Assembly (NCBI GenBank): GCA_902803345.1
Contig: CADCPV010000171.1
Span: 1 to 9,541, forward strand
Direction: 5' to 3'
DNA from: an uncultured Eubacteriales bacterium
GTDB taxonomy: Bacteria; Bacillota_A; Clostridia; Lachnospirales; Lachnospiraceae
DNA length: 9,541 nt
The translations under genes and the position numbers were made by a program. Shown here piece after piece: positions 1 through 6,371 of this stretch. The notes under the pieces were generated by a model. The model was given only the letters and a program-made list of their open reading frames with translations. It did no database searches and was not told the origin of the DNA. Position 1 is the first letter of the stretch; each line of letters opens with the position of its first letter.

Positions 1-1361
1 ACCTGATTCATCAGGATGTTGAAGAATTCACTGGTCGGCGCGTTGGTCAGCGCATCTGCATTTACCTTGGAGTCGTCCTCGTCCTCTTTGCCGTTTCCGT
101 ACATGCCGCGTCCTTTCGCAACCATCACCGCAAGCATCAGGTTGGCGCCGATTGTGACCGGCCGGGACGCATCGAGGGAACGCACATAATCCGCCATTTC
201 TTCACAGATCTTCTGTCCGAAATCCGCGCCGAGATCGGAGATTTCATTGCCGATCGAATAAAGGATGACCGAGGGGTGCGAATAGTCCTTGTCGATCATG
301 GCCTTCGTGTCTTCTTTCCAGTACTGTTCGAAATCCTCCTTTGCGTAATCATAGGGATTCTTGTGGATCATCCACATGTCGAAACTCTCGTCCATGATAT
401 ACATGCCAAGCCGGTCGCAGGCATCGAGCATTGTTTTCGAGACCGGATTGTGCGCCGAACGGATCGCATTGAAACCGGCTTCCTTCAGGATACGGATCCG
501 GCGTTCTTCTGCATCCGGATAAGCTGCCGCGCCGAGGATTCCGTTGTCGTGATGAATGCAGGCGCCGCGAAGCAGGGTTTCTTTCCCGTTGACAAAGAGG
601 CCTTTTCCGCTCCATTCAAGTGTCCGGATGCCGAACCGTGTCTCGGCGGAGTCGATCACGGCGCCATCCGAAAGAAGCTGTACACGGCAGCGGTAGAGGT
701 TCGGGGTTTCATCCGACCAGAGCTTTGCATCCGGGATTGTCAGAACGGCTTCGGCGCCTTCCGCGGACGCGATCGGATCATCACTCTCTGAATCGGCGAA
801 TACTTCCACACGGACAGCCGGTGCATTTTCCGAAGAAAGATCAGAGGCACAGCAAACTTCGACGCGGATCTGGTCCTCGTTCCGCGTCGTAATGCGGATA
901 CCGTCCGGAAGGATGCCGCATTTCGGCCCGATGTGAAGCCAGACCGGACGGATGATGCCGGAACCGGAATACCAGCGGCTGTTTGGGGCCTCGGAGTTGT
1001 CGGCAATGATCGTGAGTTTGTTTTCTCCTTCGAAATCAAGTGCTTCACTGATCTCGGTATAGAAGCCGGTATAGCCGTAGGCGTGGGTATTCAGTTCCTT
1101 GCCGTTCAGAAGCACGGTGGCATTCTTGTAAACCGCTTCGCACTCCAGGAGCACCAGCTGATCCTTCCATGCGGGATCTGCGGAGAAATTCTTCCGGTAA
1201 AGGTATTTCCCGGGCAGGAAATATCCGCAGGCTGCACCGGCCGGAGAATCTTTTTCGCGCTTTTCGTAGATCATGCAGTCATGCGGCAGGGAAATGGGGT
1301 GACGGACGCCGGTTCCGTCGCGTTCGACGGTCCAGTTCAGGTTCATATCCAATCTTTTCAT
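1..1361 (-). CDS. Glycoside hydrolase family 2 protein (beta-galactosidase/beta-glucuronidase type), C-terminus cut by window edge
   Basis: Reading the minus strand from the ATG at 1361 gives 453 residues that run off the left edge without a stop. The order fits GH2: a jelly-roll sugar-binding domain (about 1-160, with NSRWYSGSGIIRPVWL near 127-142), an Ig-like domain (about 160-255, ending in TRFGIRTLEW) and the start of a TIM barrel (from about 256, with LRGACIHHDNG near 264-274 and AIRSAHNP near 299-306). SIGNEIS at 369-375 carries the family acid/base Glu, E373. The nucleophile Glu lies beyond the window. There is no signal peptide, so the enzyme is probably cytoplasmic and acts on imported oligosaccharides or glycosides. 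The ATG is preceded by AGGAG with an 8-base gap. Substrate cannot be fixed: the HHDNG stretch recalls GH2 beta-galactosidases more than glucuronidases, but the diagnostic residues are missing. Its promoter and probable operator are listed separately. Confidence 0.93.
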   Translation of the reverse strand, partial: MKRLDMNLNWTVERDGTGVRHPISLPHDCMIYEKREKDSPAGAACGYFLPGKYLYRKNFSADPAWKDQLVLLECEAVYKNATVLLNGKELNTHAYGYTGFYTEISEALDFEGENKLTIIADNSEAPNSRWYSGSGIIRPVWLHIGPKCGILPDGIRITTRNEDQIRVEVCCASDLSSENAPAVRVEVFADSESDDPIASAEGAEAVLTIPDAKLWSDETPNLYRCRVQLLSDGAVIDSAETRFGIRTLEWSGKGLFVNGKETLLRGACIHHDNGILGAAAYPDAEERRIRILKEAGFNAIRSAHNPVSKTMLDACDRLGMYIMDESFDMWMIHKNPYDYAKEDFEQYWKEDTKAMIDKDYSHPSVILYSIGNEISDLGADFGQKICEEMADYVRSLDASRPVTIGANLMLAVMVAKGRGMYGNGKEDEDDSKVNADALTNAPTSEFFNILMNQ

Positions 1362-1388
1362 TTTGCAATCTCCTGTGCTTTATGGTGT

Positions 1389-1411
1389 TTCAAACAGTTT
1401 TTGAACAGTTT
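1389..1411. repeat. Inverted and direct repeats in the GH2 leader
   Basis: Downstream of the predicted GH2 transcription start lie an inverted repeat, TTCAAA (1389-1394) and TTTGAA (1400-1405) with a 5-base gap, and a direct repeat, AACAGTTT at 1393-1400 and 1404-1411, spaced 11 bases or about one helical turn. They could be a second regulator-binding site next to the operator at 1409-1431, or chance in an AT-rich leader. Confidence 0.4.
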
Positions 1412-1431
1412 CTATAAATCCATTATAGAAA
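1409..1431. promoter_or_regulatory. Probable operator: perfect inverted repeat over the GH2 -10 box
   Basis: TTTCTATAA (1409-1417) and TTATAGAAA (1423-1431) are exact reverse complements separated by 5 bases. The repeat covers the -10 hexamer (1422-1427) and the predicted transcription start of the GH2 gene. The position is typical of a repressor operator, so bound protein would block RNA polymerase. No regulator gene is visible in the window, so the binding family is unknown. Confidence 0.65.
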
Positions 1432-1450
1432 ACAATATCGCAGGCGGCAA
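1422..1450 (-). promoter_or_regulatory. Sigma-A-type promoter of the GH2 gene
   Basis: On the minus strand, TTGCCG (1450-1445) and a perfect TATAAT (1427-1422) are separated by exactly 17 bases. The predicted start of transcription, about 1415, leaves a leader of about 55 bases before the GH2 ATG. The -10 box lies inside an inverted repeat. Confidence 0.75.
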
Positions 1451-1505
1451 CAGCAGAACCGATCATTTCTGTCAAAAAATCGCTTTTATAAACGGAACAG
1501 GTCAG

Positions 1506-2378
1506 TCAGGAGACCGTCCATCTGCCGGAAGATCCGCAGGGAAGCACAAGCCCGGTCGTTTTGACCGGAAGGCCGATTTCGGAGGCATCGACAGAGCCGC
1601 CGAAACGGGACTGTACTTCAAGCCCCAAAAGGTAGGACAGCACCGAAGGCGCGAAGCCGGTCGTGTAGGAATTCAGGAGCACAAACAGCGGGTCGTCCGA
1701 CAGAAGCTGTACCGAGAGTTTCAGGAAGGGATGGAACATGTCTTCGATTTTCCAGATTTCGCCTTTCGGGCCGCGGCCGTAACTGGGCGGATCCATGATA
1801 ATTGCATCGTATTTGTTTCCGCGCCGGATTTCACGCTCGACAAATTTCTGGCAGTCGTCGACAAGCCAGCGGATGGGACAAGCGGAGAGGCCGGAGGCCT
1901 CCGCATTTTCCTTTGCCCAGGAGACCATACCCTTCGAGGCGTCGACGTGTGTCACGGAGGCGCCGGCCGCGGCTGCGGCAAGTGTTGCGCCGCCGGTGTA
2001 GGCAAAGAGATTCAGGACCTTTACGGATTTCCCTGCATCAACGCGCTTTCGGATCAGTTCCGAGAACCAGTCCCAGTTTGCGGCCTGTTCCGGGAAGAGC
2101 CCGGTATGCTTGAAACTGAAGGGCTTCAGGTTAAAGCGCAGCGCACCGTACCCGATCTGCCATTCCTCCGGCAGGTCGAAAAACTCCCACTGCCCGCCGC
2201 CTTTCGCGCTCCGGTGGTAATGTGCGTTCAGCTTTTTCCACTCCGGCGCTTTCTGCACATTCTGCCAGATCACCTGCGGATCCGGCCGCCGCAGGATATA
2301 CTTCCCCCAGCGCTCCAGCTTGTCGCCGTCGGAGCAGTCCAGGACCTCATAATCTTTCCATTGATCAGCAAGAAACAT
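1506..2378 (-). CDS. Class I SAM-dependent methyltransferase (RlmI/COG1092-like, no PUA domain)
   Basis: The protein is 290 residues. The Rossmann-type SAM-binding core begins with motif I, VLNLFAYTGGATL (121-133), followed by an acidic SAM-ribose strand THVDAS (143-148) and motif IV DPPSYG (196-201), the D/N-PP-Y/F signature of nucleic-acid base methyltransferases. This architecture matches the COG1092 group that includes the 23S rRNA m5C methyltransferase RlmI, but it lacks that enzyme's N-terminal PUA domain, so rRNA as target is only a guess. I chose the ATG at 2378, 4 bases after the Sir2 stop, because an earlier in-frame ATG would overlap Sir2 by some 160 bases and encode unrelated residues. 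Only a weak ribosome binding site precedes it, which fits translation coupled to Sir2. No clear terminator follows; 1362-1505 holds only the GH2 promoter and leader. Confidence 0.88.
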   Translation of the reverse strand: MFLADQWKDYEVLDCSDGDKLERWGKYILRRPDPQVIWQNVQKAPEWKKLNAHYHRSAKGGGQWEFFDLPEEWQIGYGALRFNLKPFSFKHTGLFPEQAANWDWFSELIRKRVDAGKSVKVLNLFAYTGGATLAAAAAGASVTHVDASKGMVSWAKENAEASGLSACPIRWLVDDCQKFVEREIRRGNKYDAIIMDPPSYGRGPKGEIWKIEDMFHPFLKLSVQLLSDDPLFVLLNSYTTGFAPSVLSYLLGLEVQSRFGGSVDASEIGLPVKTTGLVLPCGSSGRWTVS

Positions 2379-2382
2379 ACCG

Positions 2383-3180
2383 TTACACCCGAACTGCGCC
2401 CAGCACCTTTCCGATGCTTTCGTGGAAGACAAGAACCGCTTCGGAATCCATCGGCGTTTCGTCGCGGTTGATAATGACGAGGTTTTCGCCCCGGAAATAC
2501 CGCACGAAGGAAGCCGCGGGATAGACCGTGAGCGAGGTGCCGGCAATGATCAGCATGTCTGCTTCCTCGATCGCCCGGATCGCGCCGTAGACGGCATCAT
2601 CCGGAAGCGCTTCTCCATAGAGTGTCACATCCGGCCGAACCATCCGCCCGCATTTGGGGCAGTGGGGGATCGCTTCTTTGGACTCCAGGATAAAATCCGC
2701 CGGGAGTTCATGGTGCGCATGCCCGGTGCAGTAGTTCCGGAAGGTCGTTCCGTGAATGTTGTAGACCGTTTTGCTGCCGGCTTTCTCATGAAGCCCGTCG
2801 ATGTTCTGCGTTACAATGGCCGAGAGCTTGCCGGCCCGTTCCATCTCCGCAAGCTTGTAGTGTGCCGCGTTCGGTTCAATATTGCGGACATCCAGCTTCT
2901 GGCGGTAGAATTCGAAAAAGACCTTCGGCTCGTCAAAGAGGCAGTCGTGGGACAGCAGATATTCCGGCGAATAGTCCGCAAACTGCACATCCGGCTTGTT
3001 GTAAAGGCCGTCTTTGCTGCGGAAGTCCGGAATGCCGGATTCAGTGGAAACACCCGCGCCGCCGAAGAAGACAATGCGCGCGGAGCTGTCGATCATCTCC
3101 TGAAGGGCAGCGGTTTTTTCTTCGCCGCTGAGGCCATGGCAGTAAGCACGGCGTTCTCTTGCGCTGTGAAATTCTTTCAT
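2383..3180 (-). CDS. Sir2-family NAD-dependent protein deacetylase (sirtuin) with a variant zinc site
   Basis: The protein is 265 residues, normal for a bacterial sirtuin. It would remove acyl groups from protein lysines using NAD+, releasing nicotinamide and O-acetyl-ADP-ribose, in the cytoplasm. Visible motifs: NAD-binding GAGVSTESGIPDFRS (41-55), TQNIDGLH (124-131), catalytic H143 in NIHG, GTS (214-216) and INRD (237-240). The structural zinc ligands are normally two Cys-x2-Cys pairs; the second is intact (C174, C177) but the first reads C151-T-G-H154. The Tyr/Arg pair that SIRT5-like desuccinylases carry after the first motif is not seen, so deacetylation is the likelier activity. GAAAGGAG at 3195-3188 lies 7 bases from the ATG at 3180 but only 1 base from an alternative ATG at 3186, so 3180 is preferred. 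First gene of an operon with the methyltransferase and divergent from the GNAT fusion gene. Confidence 0.93.
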   Translation of the reverse strand: MKEFHSARERRAYCHGLSGEEKTAALQEMIDSSARIVFFGGAGVSTESGIPDFRSKDGLYNKPDVQFADYSPEYLLSHDCLFDEPKVFFEFYRQKLDVRNIEPNAAHYKLAEMERAGKLSAIVTQNIDGLHEKAGSKTVYNIHGTTFRNYCTGHAHHELPADFILESKEAIPHCPKCGRMVRPDVTLYGEALPDDAVYGAIRAIEEADMLIIAGTSLTVYPAASFVRYFRGENLVIINRDETPMDSEAVLVFHESIGKVLGAVRV

Positions 3181-3236
3181 AAACATACTCCTTTCACCCG
3201 AAGGGGCATCGTGGGAAGTTCGTTGTTTCTAATTTA

Positions 3237-3265
3237 AGTATAACCCGTAAAACAGGGAAAATCAA
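3237..3265 (-). promoter_or_regulatory. Sigma-A-type promoter of the sirtuin-methyltransferase operon
   Basis: On the minus strand, TTGATT (3265-3260) and TATACT (3242-3237) are separated by exactly 17 bases. The start of transcription, near 3230, would give a leader of about 50 bases ending in the GAAAGGAG ribosome binding site. Confidence 0.72.
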
Positions 3266-3286
3266 GGGAAAAAGCCCCGGGGTACG

Positions 3287-3314
3287 GCGCTTTCAGACAG
3301 GGCATTGAAAGTGC
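3287..3314. promoter_or_regulatory. Near-perfect inverted repeat between divergent promoters
   Basis: GCGCTTTCA (3287-3295) and TGAAAGTGC (3306-3314) match as reverse complements at 8 of 9 positions across a 10-base gap. The right arm overlaps the -35 box of the plus-strand promoter, so a bound protein could affect the acetyltransferase gene and perhaps the sirtuin operon. It may also be chance; no regulator is identified. Confidence 0.35.
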
Positions 3315-3333
3315 GGCCGGCATGTGGTATGAT
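3305..3333 (+). promoter_or_regulatory. Sigma-A-type promoter, extended -10, for the GIY-YIG/GNAT gene
   Basis: TTGAAA (3305-3310) and TATGAT (3328-3333) are separated by exactly 17 bases, and the TGG just before the -10 supplies the TGn extension. Transcription would start near 3340, giving a short leader with GAGGA (3352-3356) 7 bases from the ATG at 3364. Confidence 0.75.
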
Positions 3334-3363
3334 CAGAAAAACGCGTGAAACGAGGAAACAGTC

Positions 3364-4107
3364 ATGAACTATGTCTATCTGCTGCGCTGTGCCGACGGCA
3401 CCCTTTACTGCGGCTGGACAAATGATCTTCCGGCCCGAGTCGCTGCGCACAACAGCGGTTCCGGCGCGAAATATACGCGCTCCCGCCTCCCCGTGGAACT
3501 CGTGTATTTTGAGGAATACGAAGACAGGCAGGAAGCGATGAGTCGGGAGTGGCACATTAAGCATATGAGCCGGGTGCAGAAGCTGAGGCTGGTTGAAGAA
3601 AAGCAGCGTGATGTGATCGGGAAGCCGGCAGCAGACAGGAAAGGAGTTTCTGAAATGAACGATACAATCAGGCTTGTCACCGAAGAAGACTACGACGCGC
3701 TCTTTAAACTCTGGAACAGCAGCCCGGAGAGCCGCAGAGCTTTAAATCCCATAGACGACAGCCGCGAAGGGATCGCAAAATATCTGAAGCGGAACCCCAA
3801 AACCTGCTTTGCAGCCGTGTCAGAGGGCCGGATCATCGGAGTAATCCTGTCGGGTCATGACGGCCGACGCGGAATCATTCATCATCTGTGCGTTCATCCC
3901 GACTTCCGCCGCATGGGTATCGCGAAACACCTGGTTTCTTCGGCGGAAGAGGCCCTTCAGAAAGAAGGAATCCAGAAAGTGTTCGGGCTGGTATTCAAAG
4001 ACAACGATACGGCAAACGCTTTCTGGGAAGCGCAGGGCTACCCGGCCCGGACAAACCTGAATTACCGGAACAAAAGCCTGAACGAAAACATCCCCACAGG
4101 AGAATAA
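3364..4107 (+). CDS. Fusion of a GIY-YIG nuclease-like domain and a GNAT acetyltransferase
   Basis: One open frame of 247 residues holds two domains. Residues 1 to about 80 match the small UPF0213/YhbQ type of GIY-YIG protein: VYL (4-6) and YCG (15-17) replace GIY and YIG, followed by R25, HNSGSGAKYTR (29-39) and E62 in REWHIK, the expected catalytic Arg and metal-binding Glu. Residues 98-247 form a GNAT N-acetyltransferase, with acetyl-CoA motif A at CVHPDFRRMGIA (176-187) and a C-terminal NAFWEAQGY (218-226). YhbQ-type proteins are normally free-standing at about 95-100 residues, and this first part ends at the same length. The junction codons AADRKGVSE look like a non-coding ribosome-binding region read as protein (see the entry at 3638). 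Substrates of either domain are unknown. The gene is divergent from the sirtuin operon and ends in a shared terminator. Confidence 0.88.
   Translation: MNYVYLLRCADGTLYCGWTNDLPARVAAHNSGSGAKYTRSRLPVELVYFEEYEDRQEAMSREWHIKHMSRVQKLRLVEEKQRDVIGKPAADRKGVSEMNDTIRLVTEEDYDALFKLWNSSPESRRALNPIDDSREGIAKYLKRNPKTCFAAVSEGRIIGVILSGHDGRRGIIHHLCVHPDFRRMGIAKHLVSSAEEALQKEGIQKVFGLVFKDNDTANAFWEAQGYPARTNLNYRNKSLNENIPTGE
3638..3657 (+). promoter_or_regulatory. Internal ribosome binding site and start codon for a stand-alone GNAT protein
   Basis: GGAAAGGAG (3638-3646) lies 8 bases before an in-frame ATG (3655-3657) inside the fusion gene, exactly where the GNAT homology begins (residue 98). It is a better match to the Shine-Dalgarno consensus than the gene's own upstream site. 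A 150-residue acetyltransferase (3655-4107) could therefore be made separately from the same mRNA. Confidence 0.6.
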
Positions 4108-4110
4108 ACA

Positions 4111-4156
4111 GAAAACGCCCCGGGAATTGCCAGAACGGCTCTCCCGGGGCGTTTTC
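4111..4156. terminator. Bidirectional intrinsic terminator between convergent genes
   Basis: GAAAACGCCCCGGGA (4111-4125) pairs perfectly over 15 bases with TCCCGGGGCGTTTTC (4142-4156). The 16-base loop contains a further GCC/GGC pairing. The arms begin with A and end in T runs, so both strands show a GC-rich stem with a terminal T tract. It lies 3 bases after the GNAT fusion stop and 10 bases after the convergent flavin reductase stop, so it serves both. Confidence 0.88.
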
Positions 4157-4166
4157 CGTAAAGTCT

Positions 4167-6182
4167 TCAGATATGGATGCAGGCCTGGAAAGCCTGGTTC
4201 ACGGCCTCAGCGATTGCGCCGGCCTTGTTGTTACAGTCGCCGATGATCGCGACACTTGTTTCGGGGCAGGAGTGGCGCAGCGAATCGACAAGTTCGAGCC
4301 TGGGCCGGATGCCCATCGCAAGAAGGACCGTGTCGGCCTTGATCTCCCGAAGTTCACCGGTATTGACATCCTTCGCAACGACGCAGTTATCCCGGACTTC
4401 CTGAAGCGCGGTTTCATAGAACAGATCAAAATGCACTTCGCCTTCATTCCGCTTCTTCAGAATATCCCGTCCGCCGCGGGAATTGAACATTGCGCGGCGC
4501 GCATCGAGCATTTCAATCACCGTGACTTTCTTTCCCTGTTCGGCATAATCCAGCGCTGCTTCGAGGCCGACCTGACCGGCACCGATCACGACGACTTCAT
4601 CTCCGACCGGCGCGAGGCCGCGTTCTGCATCGGGTGCCCAGAAGACGTTGGGCTTATGGATGCCCGGGATCTTTTCGGGCACAACCGGTTCGCCGCCGAC
4701 GGCGATCACGACTGCATCATACTGCTCCCGGTCCAGAAGTTCTTTGGTGCATTCCGTATTCAGGAGGATTTTCGCCCCGCGCTCCCGGCACTTTTGGGCC
4801 ATATGGAGCATCCATTTCAGGTAATCGCGCACATCGACCTTGAAGGGCGGTGCTGCAGCCCCGATCACGTTTCCTCCAAGCTCTGAGCTCTTTTCGTAGA
4901 GTGTCACGTCGTGGCCGCGGTCGAGAAGCGTCTGCATGGCCTGAATGCCGCCGGGACCGCCGCCGACAATCGCAACCCGCTTTTTTACAGGGGCTTTCGG
5001 CACGACACCGTCCCGGAGTTCCGAGGTCATCGCGGACATGGGGTTGATCGCACAGTAGATCGGCTTCGGAATCATCAGGTGGTTCATGCAGGCATTGCAG
5101 CGCAGGCAGGGACGGCGGTCTTCGGGCCGGTCTTCCGCGTATTTTCGCGGCATATCCGGGTCGGCCATCAGCGGGCGGCACATCGAGACGAAATCCGCCC
5201 ATCCATTCGCAATGATTTCCTCCGCATAGTCAAGGCTCATGATCGAACCGACGGTATTCACTAAAAGGTCCGGATAGCGCGCCTTGATGTCCCGTGCGTA
5301 ATGGACATTGAAGCAGTGGTCCATCAGGTAATTCTGGCACCAGTAGTTGAAGTAGGCCATATTGAAGTCGGAGTGGAGTCCGGCGGAAACATGCAGGATA
5401 TCGATGTGGTCCTTGAGGTAGCCGATCATTTCCAGTGTTTCGTCGAAATGCATGCCCTCCGGCGCGATCTCGTCGGCAGAGATGCGGAATTCGATGACGA
5501 AATTCTCGCCGCAGTGCCTGCGGATCGCATCGCAGACCTCAATTGCGAAGCGGGCGCGTTTTTTCGTATCACCGCCGTACTCATCGGTACGCTTGTTGTA
5601 CAGCGGACTCATGAACTGGCTGATCAGGTTGCCGTGACCGCCGTGCACCAGCACAATATCCATGCCGGCGCGCTTCATTCTGCCGGCTGCTGCGCCGAAT
5701 TTCTCGACAGTTTCCTGGATCTTTTCCTTTGTCATTTCGATGCAGGGCATGGGCTCACGGTTGTTCATGGCAGCCGCCCGGCGCTCATTGTCGGAGATCC
5801 GGGGAGAAGCGGAGTAGGGCAGATGGCCTACCGTTTCGAAGCGGGTGTTTTCGCCATTGTGCACGATTTCAAAGGAAGCATGGCAGGCATACTGTTTCCC
5901 CATGTCGGCATACCAGGACATCGGGAGAATGCCGCGGTCCTGATTCATGTTGAGCTGGAAAGCCTCGTCCCGGCTCTCATTAAAGTCGATGGAGCAGTTG
6001 CCGGCGTATAAAGTGCAGACGCCGCCGCGGGCGAACATCCGGAACCAGTCAACGAAATCATGCGTGACAAGCCCGTCCTCGCTTGCAAGGTTCGGGGAGG
6101 GCGGCGCCAGCGTGACGCGGTTTTTGAAATCGATGCCGCGGATGCGGATCGGCTGGAATACGTGGGAATATTTGGAACCCAT
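4167..6182 (-). CDS. NADH:flavin oxidoreductase, 2,4-dienoyl-CoA reductase-like (FMN, 4Fe-4S, FAD)
   Basis: The 671-residue protein has the full layout of the FadH/enoate reductase branch of the old yellow enzyme family: an FMN-binding TIM barrel (1 to about 350), cysteines C359-x2-C362-x2-C365-x11-C377 for a 4Fe-4S cluster, an FAD-binding Rossmann fold starting VAIVGGGPGG (403-412), a nested NAD(P)H fold VVVIGAGQVG (530-539) and a closing VAIIGDCNN (644-652). Such enzymes pass electrons from NAD(P)H through FAD and Fe-S to FMN, which reduces an activated C=C bond. By alignment to E. coli FadH, catalytic His252 is kept (H270 in AGLHSDF) but the proton-donor Tyr166 position is N185 in GHGNL. 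The FMN-contact Gln appears as E105. The substrate is not predictable; clostridial relatives act on bile acid, cinnamate and other enoyl compounds. AGGAGG (6197-6192) is 9 bases from the chosen ATG; an in-frame ATG at 6218 lies upstream of it and is rejected. Confidence 0.93.
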   Translation of the reverse strand: MGSKYSHVFQPIRIRGIDFKNRVTLAPPSPNLASEDGLVTHDFVDWFRMFARGGVCTLYAGNCSIDFNESRDEAFQLNMNQDRGILPMSWYADMGKQYACHASFEIVHNGENTRFETVGHLPYSASPRISDNERRAAAMNNREPMPCIEMTKEKIQETVEKFGAAAGRMKRAGMDIVLVHGGHGNLISQFMSPLYNKRTDEYGGDTKKRARFAIEVCDAIRRHCGENFVIEFRISADEIAPEGMHFDETLEMIGYLKDHIDILHVSAGLHSDFNMAYFNYWCQNYLMDHCFNVHYARDIKARYPDLLVNTVGSIMSLDYAEEIIANGWADFVSMCRPLMADPDMPRKYAEDRPEDRRPCLRCNACMNHLMIPKPIYCAINPMSAMTSELRDGVVPKAPVKKRVAIVGGGPGGIQAMQTLLDRGHDVTLYEKSSELGGNVIGAAAPPFKVDVRDYLKWMLHMAQKCRERGAKILLNTECTKELLDREQYDAVVIAVGGEPVVPEKIPGIHKPNVFWAPDAERGLAPVGDEVVVIGAGQVGLEAALDYAEQGKKVTVIEMLDARRAMFNSRGGRDILKKRNEGEVHFDLFYETALQEVRDNCVVAKDVNTGELREIKADTVLLAMGIRPRLELVDSLRHSCPETSVAIIGDCNNKAGAIAEAVNQAFQACIHI

Positions 6183-6216
6183 AGTGAATATCCTCCTGAG
6201 AATGCTCTGTGAGATC

Positions 6217-6245
6217 ATTTTACTTTCTTTTCACATAAAGTGCAA
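6217..6245 (-). promoter_or_regulatory. Sigma-A-type promoter of the flavin oxidoreductase gene
   Basis: On the minus strand, TTGCAC (6245-6240) and TAAAAT (6222-6217) are separated by exactly 17 bases. Transcription would start near 6210, about 13 bases before the AGGAGG ribosome binding site. It is back to back with the plus-strand sugar-operon promoter. Confidence 0.7.
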
Positions 6246-6274
6246 GGCCTGATCGGTGATTCACGAAATCTTTC

Positions 6275-6303
6275 TTGCAACCGACGGAGACAGATGGTAT
6301 ACT
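6275..6303 (+). promoter_or_regulatory. Sigma-A-type promoter, extended -10, of the fructokinase-isomerase operon
   Basis: TTGCAA (6275-6280) and TATACT (6298-6303) are separated by exactly 17 bases, and TGG before the -10 gives the TGn extension. Transcription would start near 6310. The leader of about 60 bases contains a small inverted repeat, TCCTG-A-CAGGA (6329-6339), that might be a regulator site; evidence for that is weak. Confidence 0.73.
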
Positions 6304-6371
6304 TCTGATAAGGCAGCGCTGTTTCTGATCCTGACAGGAACCGGCTGCATGAATTTGAAGGAGCGACAGTG

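Noticed and set aside
1470..1475. Perfect TTGACA on the minus strand as a -35 box for GH2
   Set aside because: At 17 bases the matching position reads TGTTGC, which is not a -10 box; the TTGCCG/TATAAT pair downstream is far better.
933..2471. A 512-codon open frame on the plus strand opposite the GH2, methyltransferase and sirtuin genes
   Set aside because: It crosses parts of three well-recognised minus-strand genes, has no recognisable domain, and is explained as the antisense shadow of GC-rich codons. The same applies to the long antisense frames at 2422-3237, 3888-4886 and 5301-6011.
2379..2546. Upstream ATG at 2546 as the methyltransferase start
   Set aside because: It would add 56 residues of low-complexity Arg/Ser/Pro sequence read out of frame from the end of the sirtuin gene; the start at 2378 lies just after the sirtuin stop.
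3181..3186. ATG at 3186 as the sirtuin start
   Set aside because: It is only 1 base from the ribosome binding site, whereas the ATG at 3180 is 7 bases away.
3275..3282. CCCCGGGG palindrome upstream of the sirtuin promoter
   Set aside because: It is short, self-complementary and GC-only, with no extension, T tract or second copy to suggest a site.
6256..6264. GTGA-T-TCAC small palindrome between divergent promoters
   Set aside because: Arms of 4 bases are expected by chance in this length of sequence.
6369..6371. GTG at 6369 as the kinase start
   Set aside because: The ATG directly after it has better spacing (8 bases) from AAGGAG, and fructokinases usually begin with the short segment seen from that ATG.
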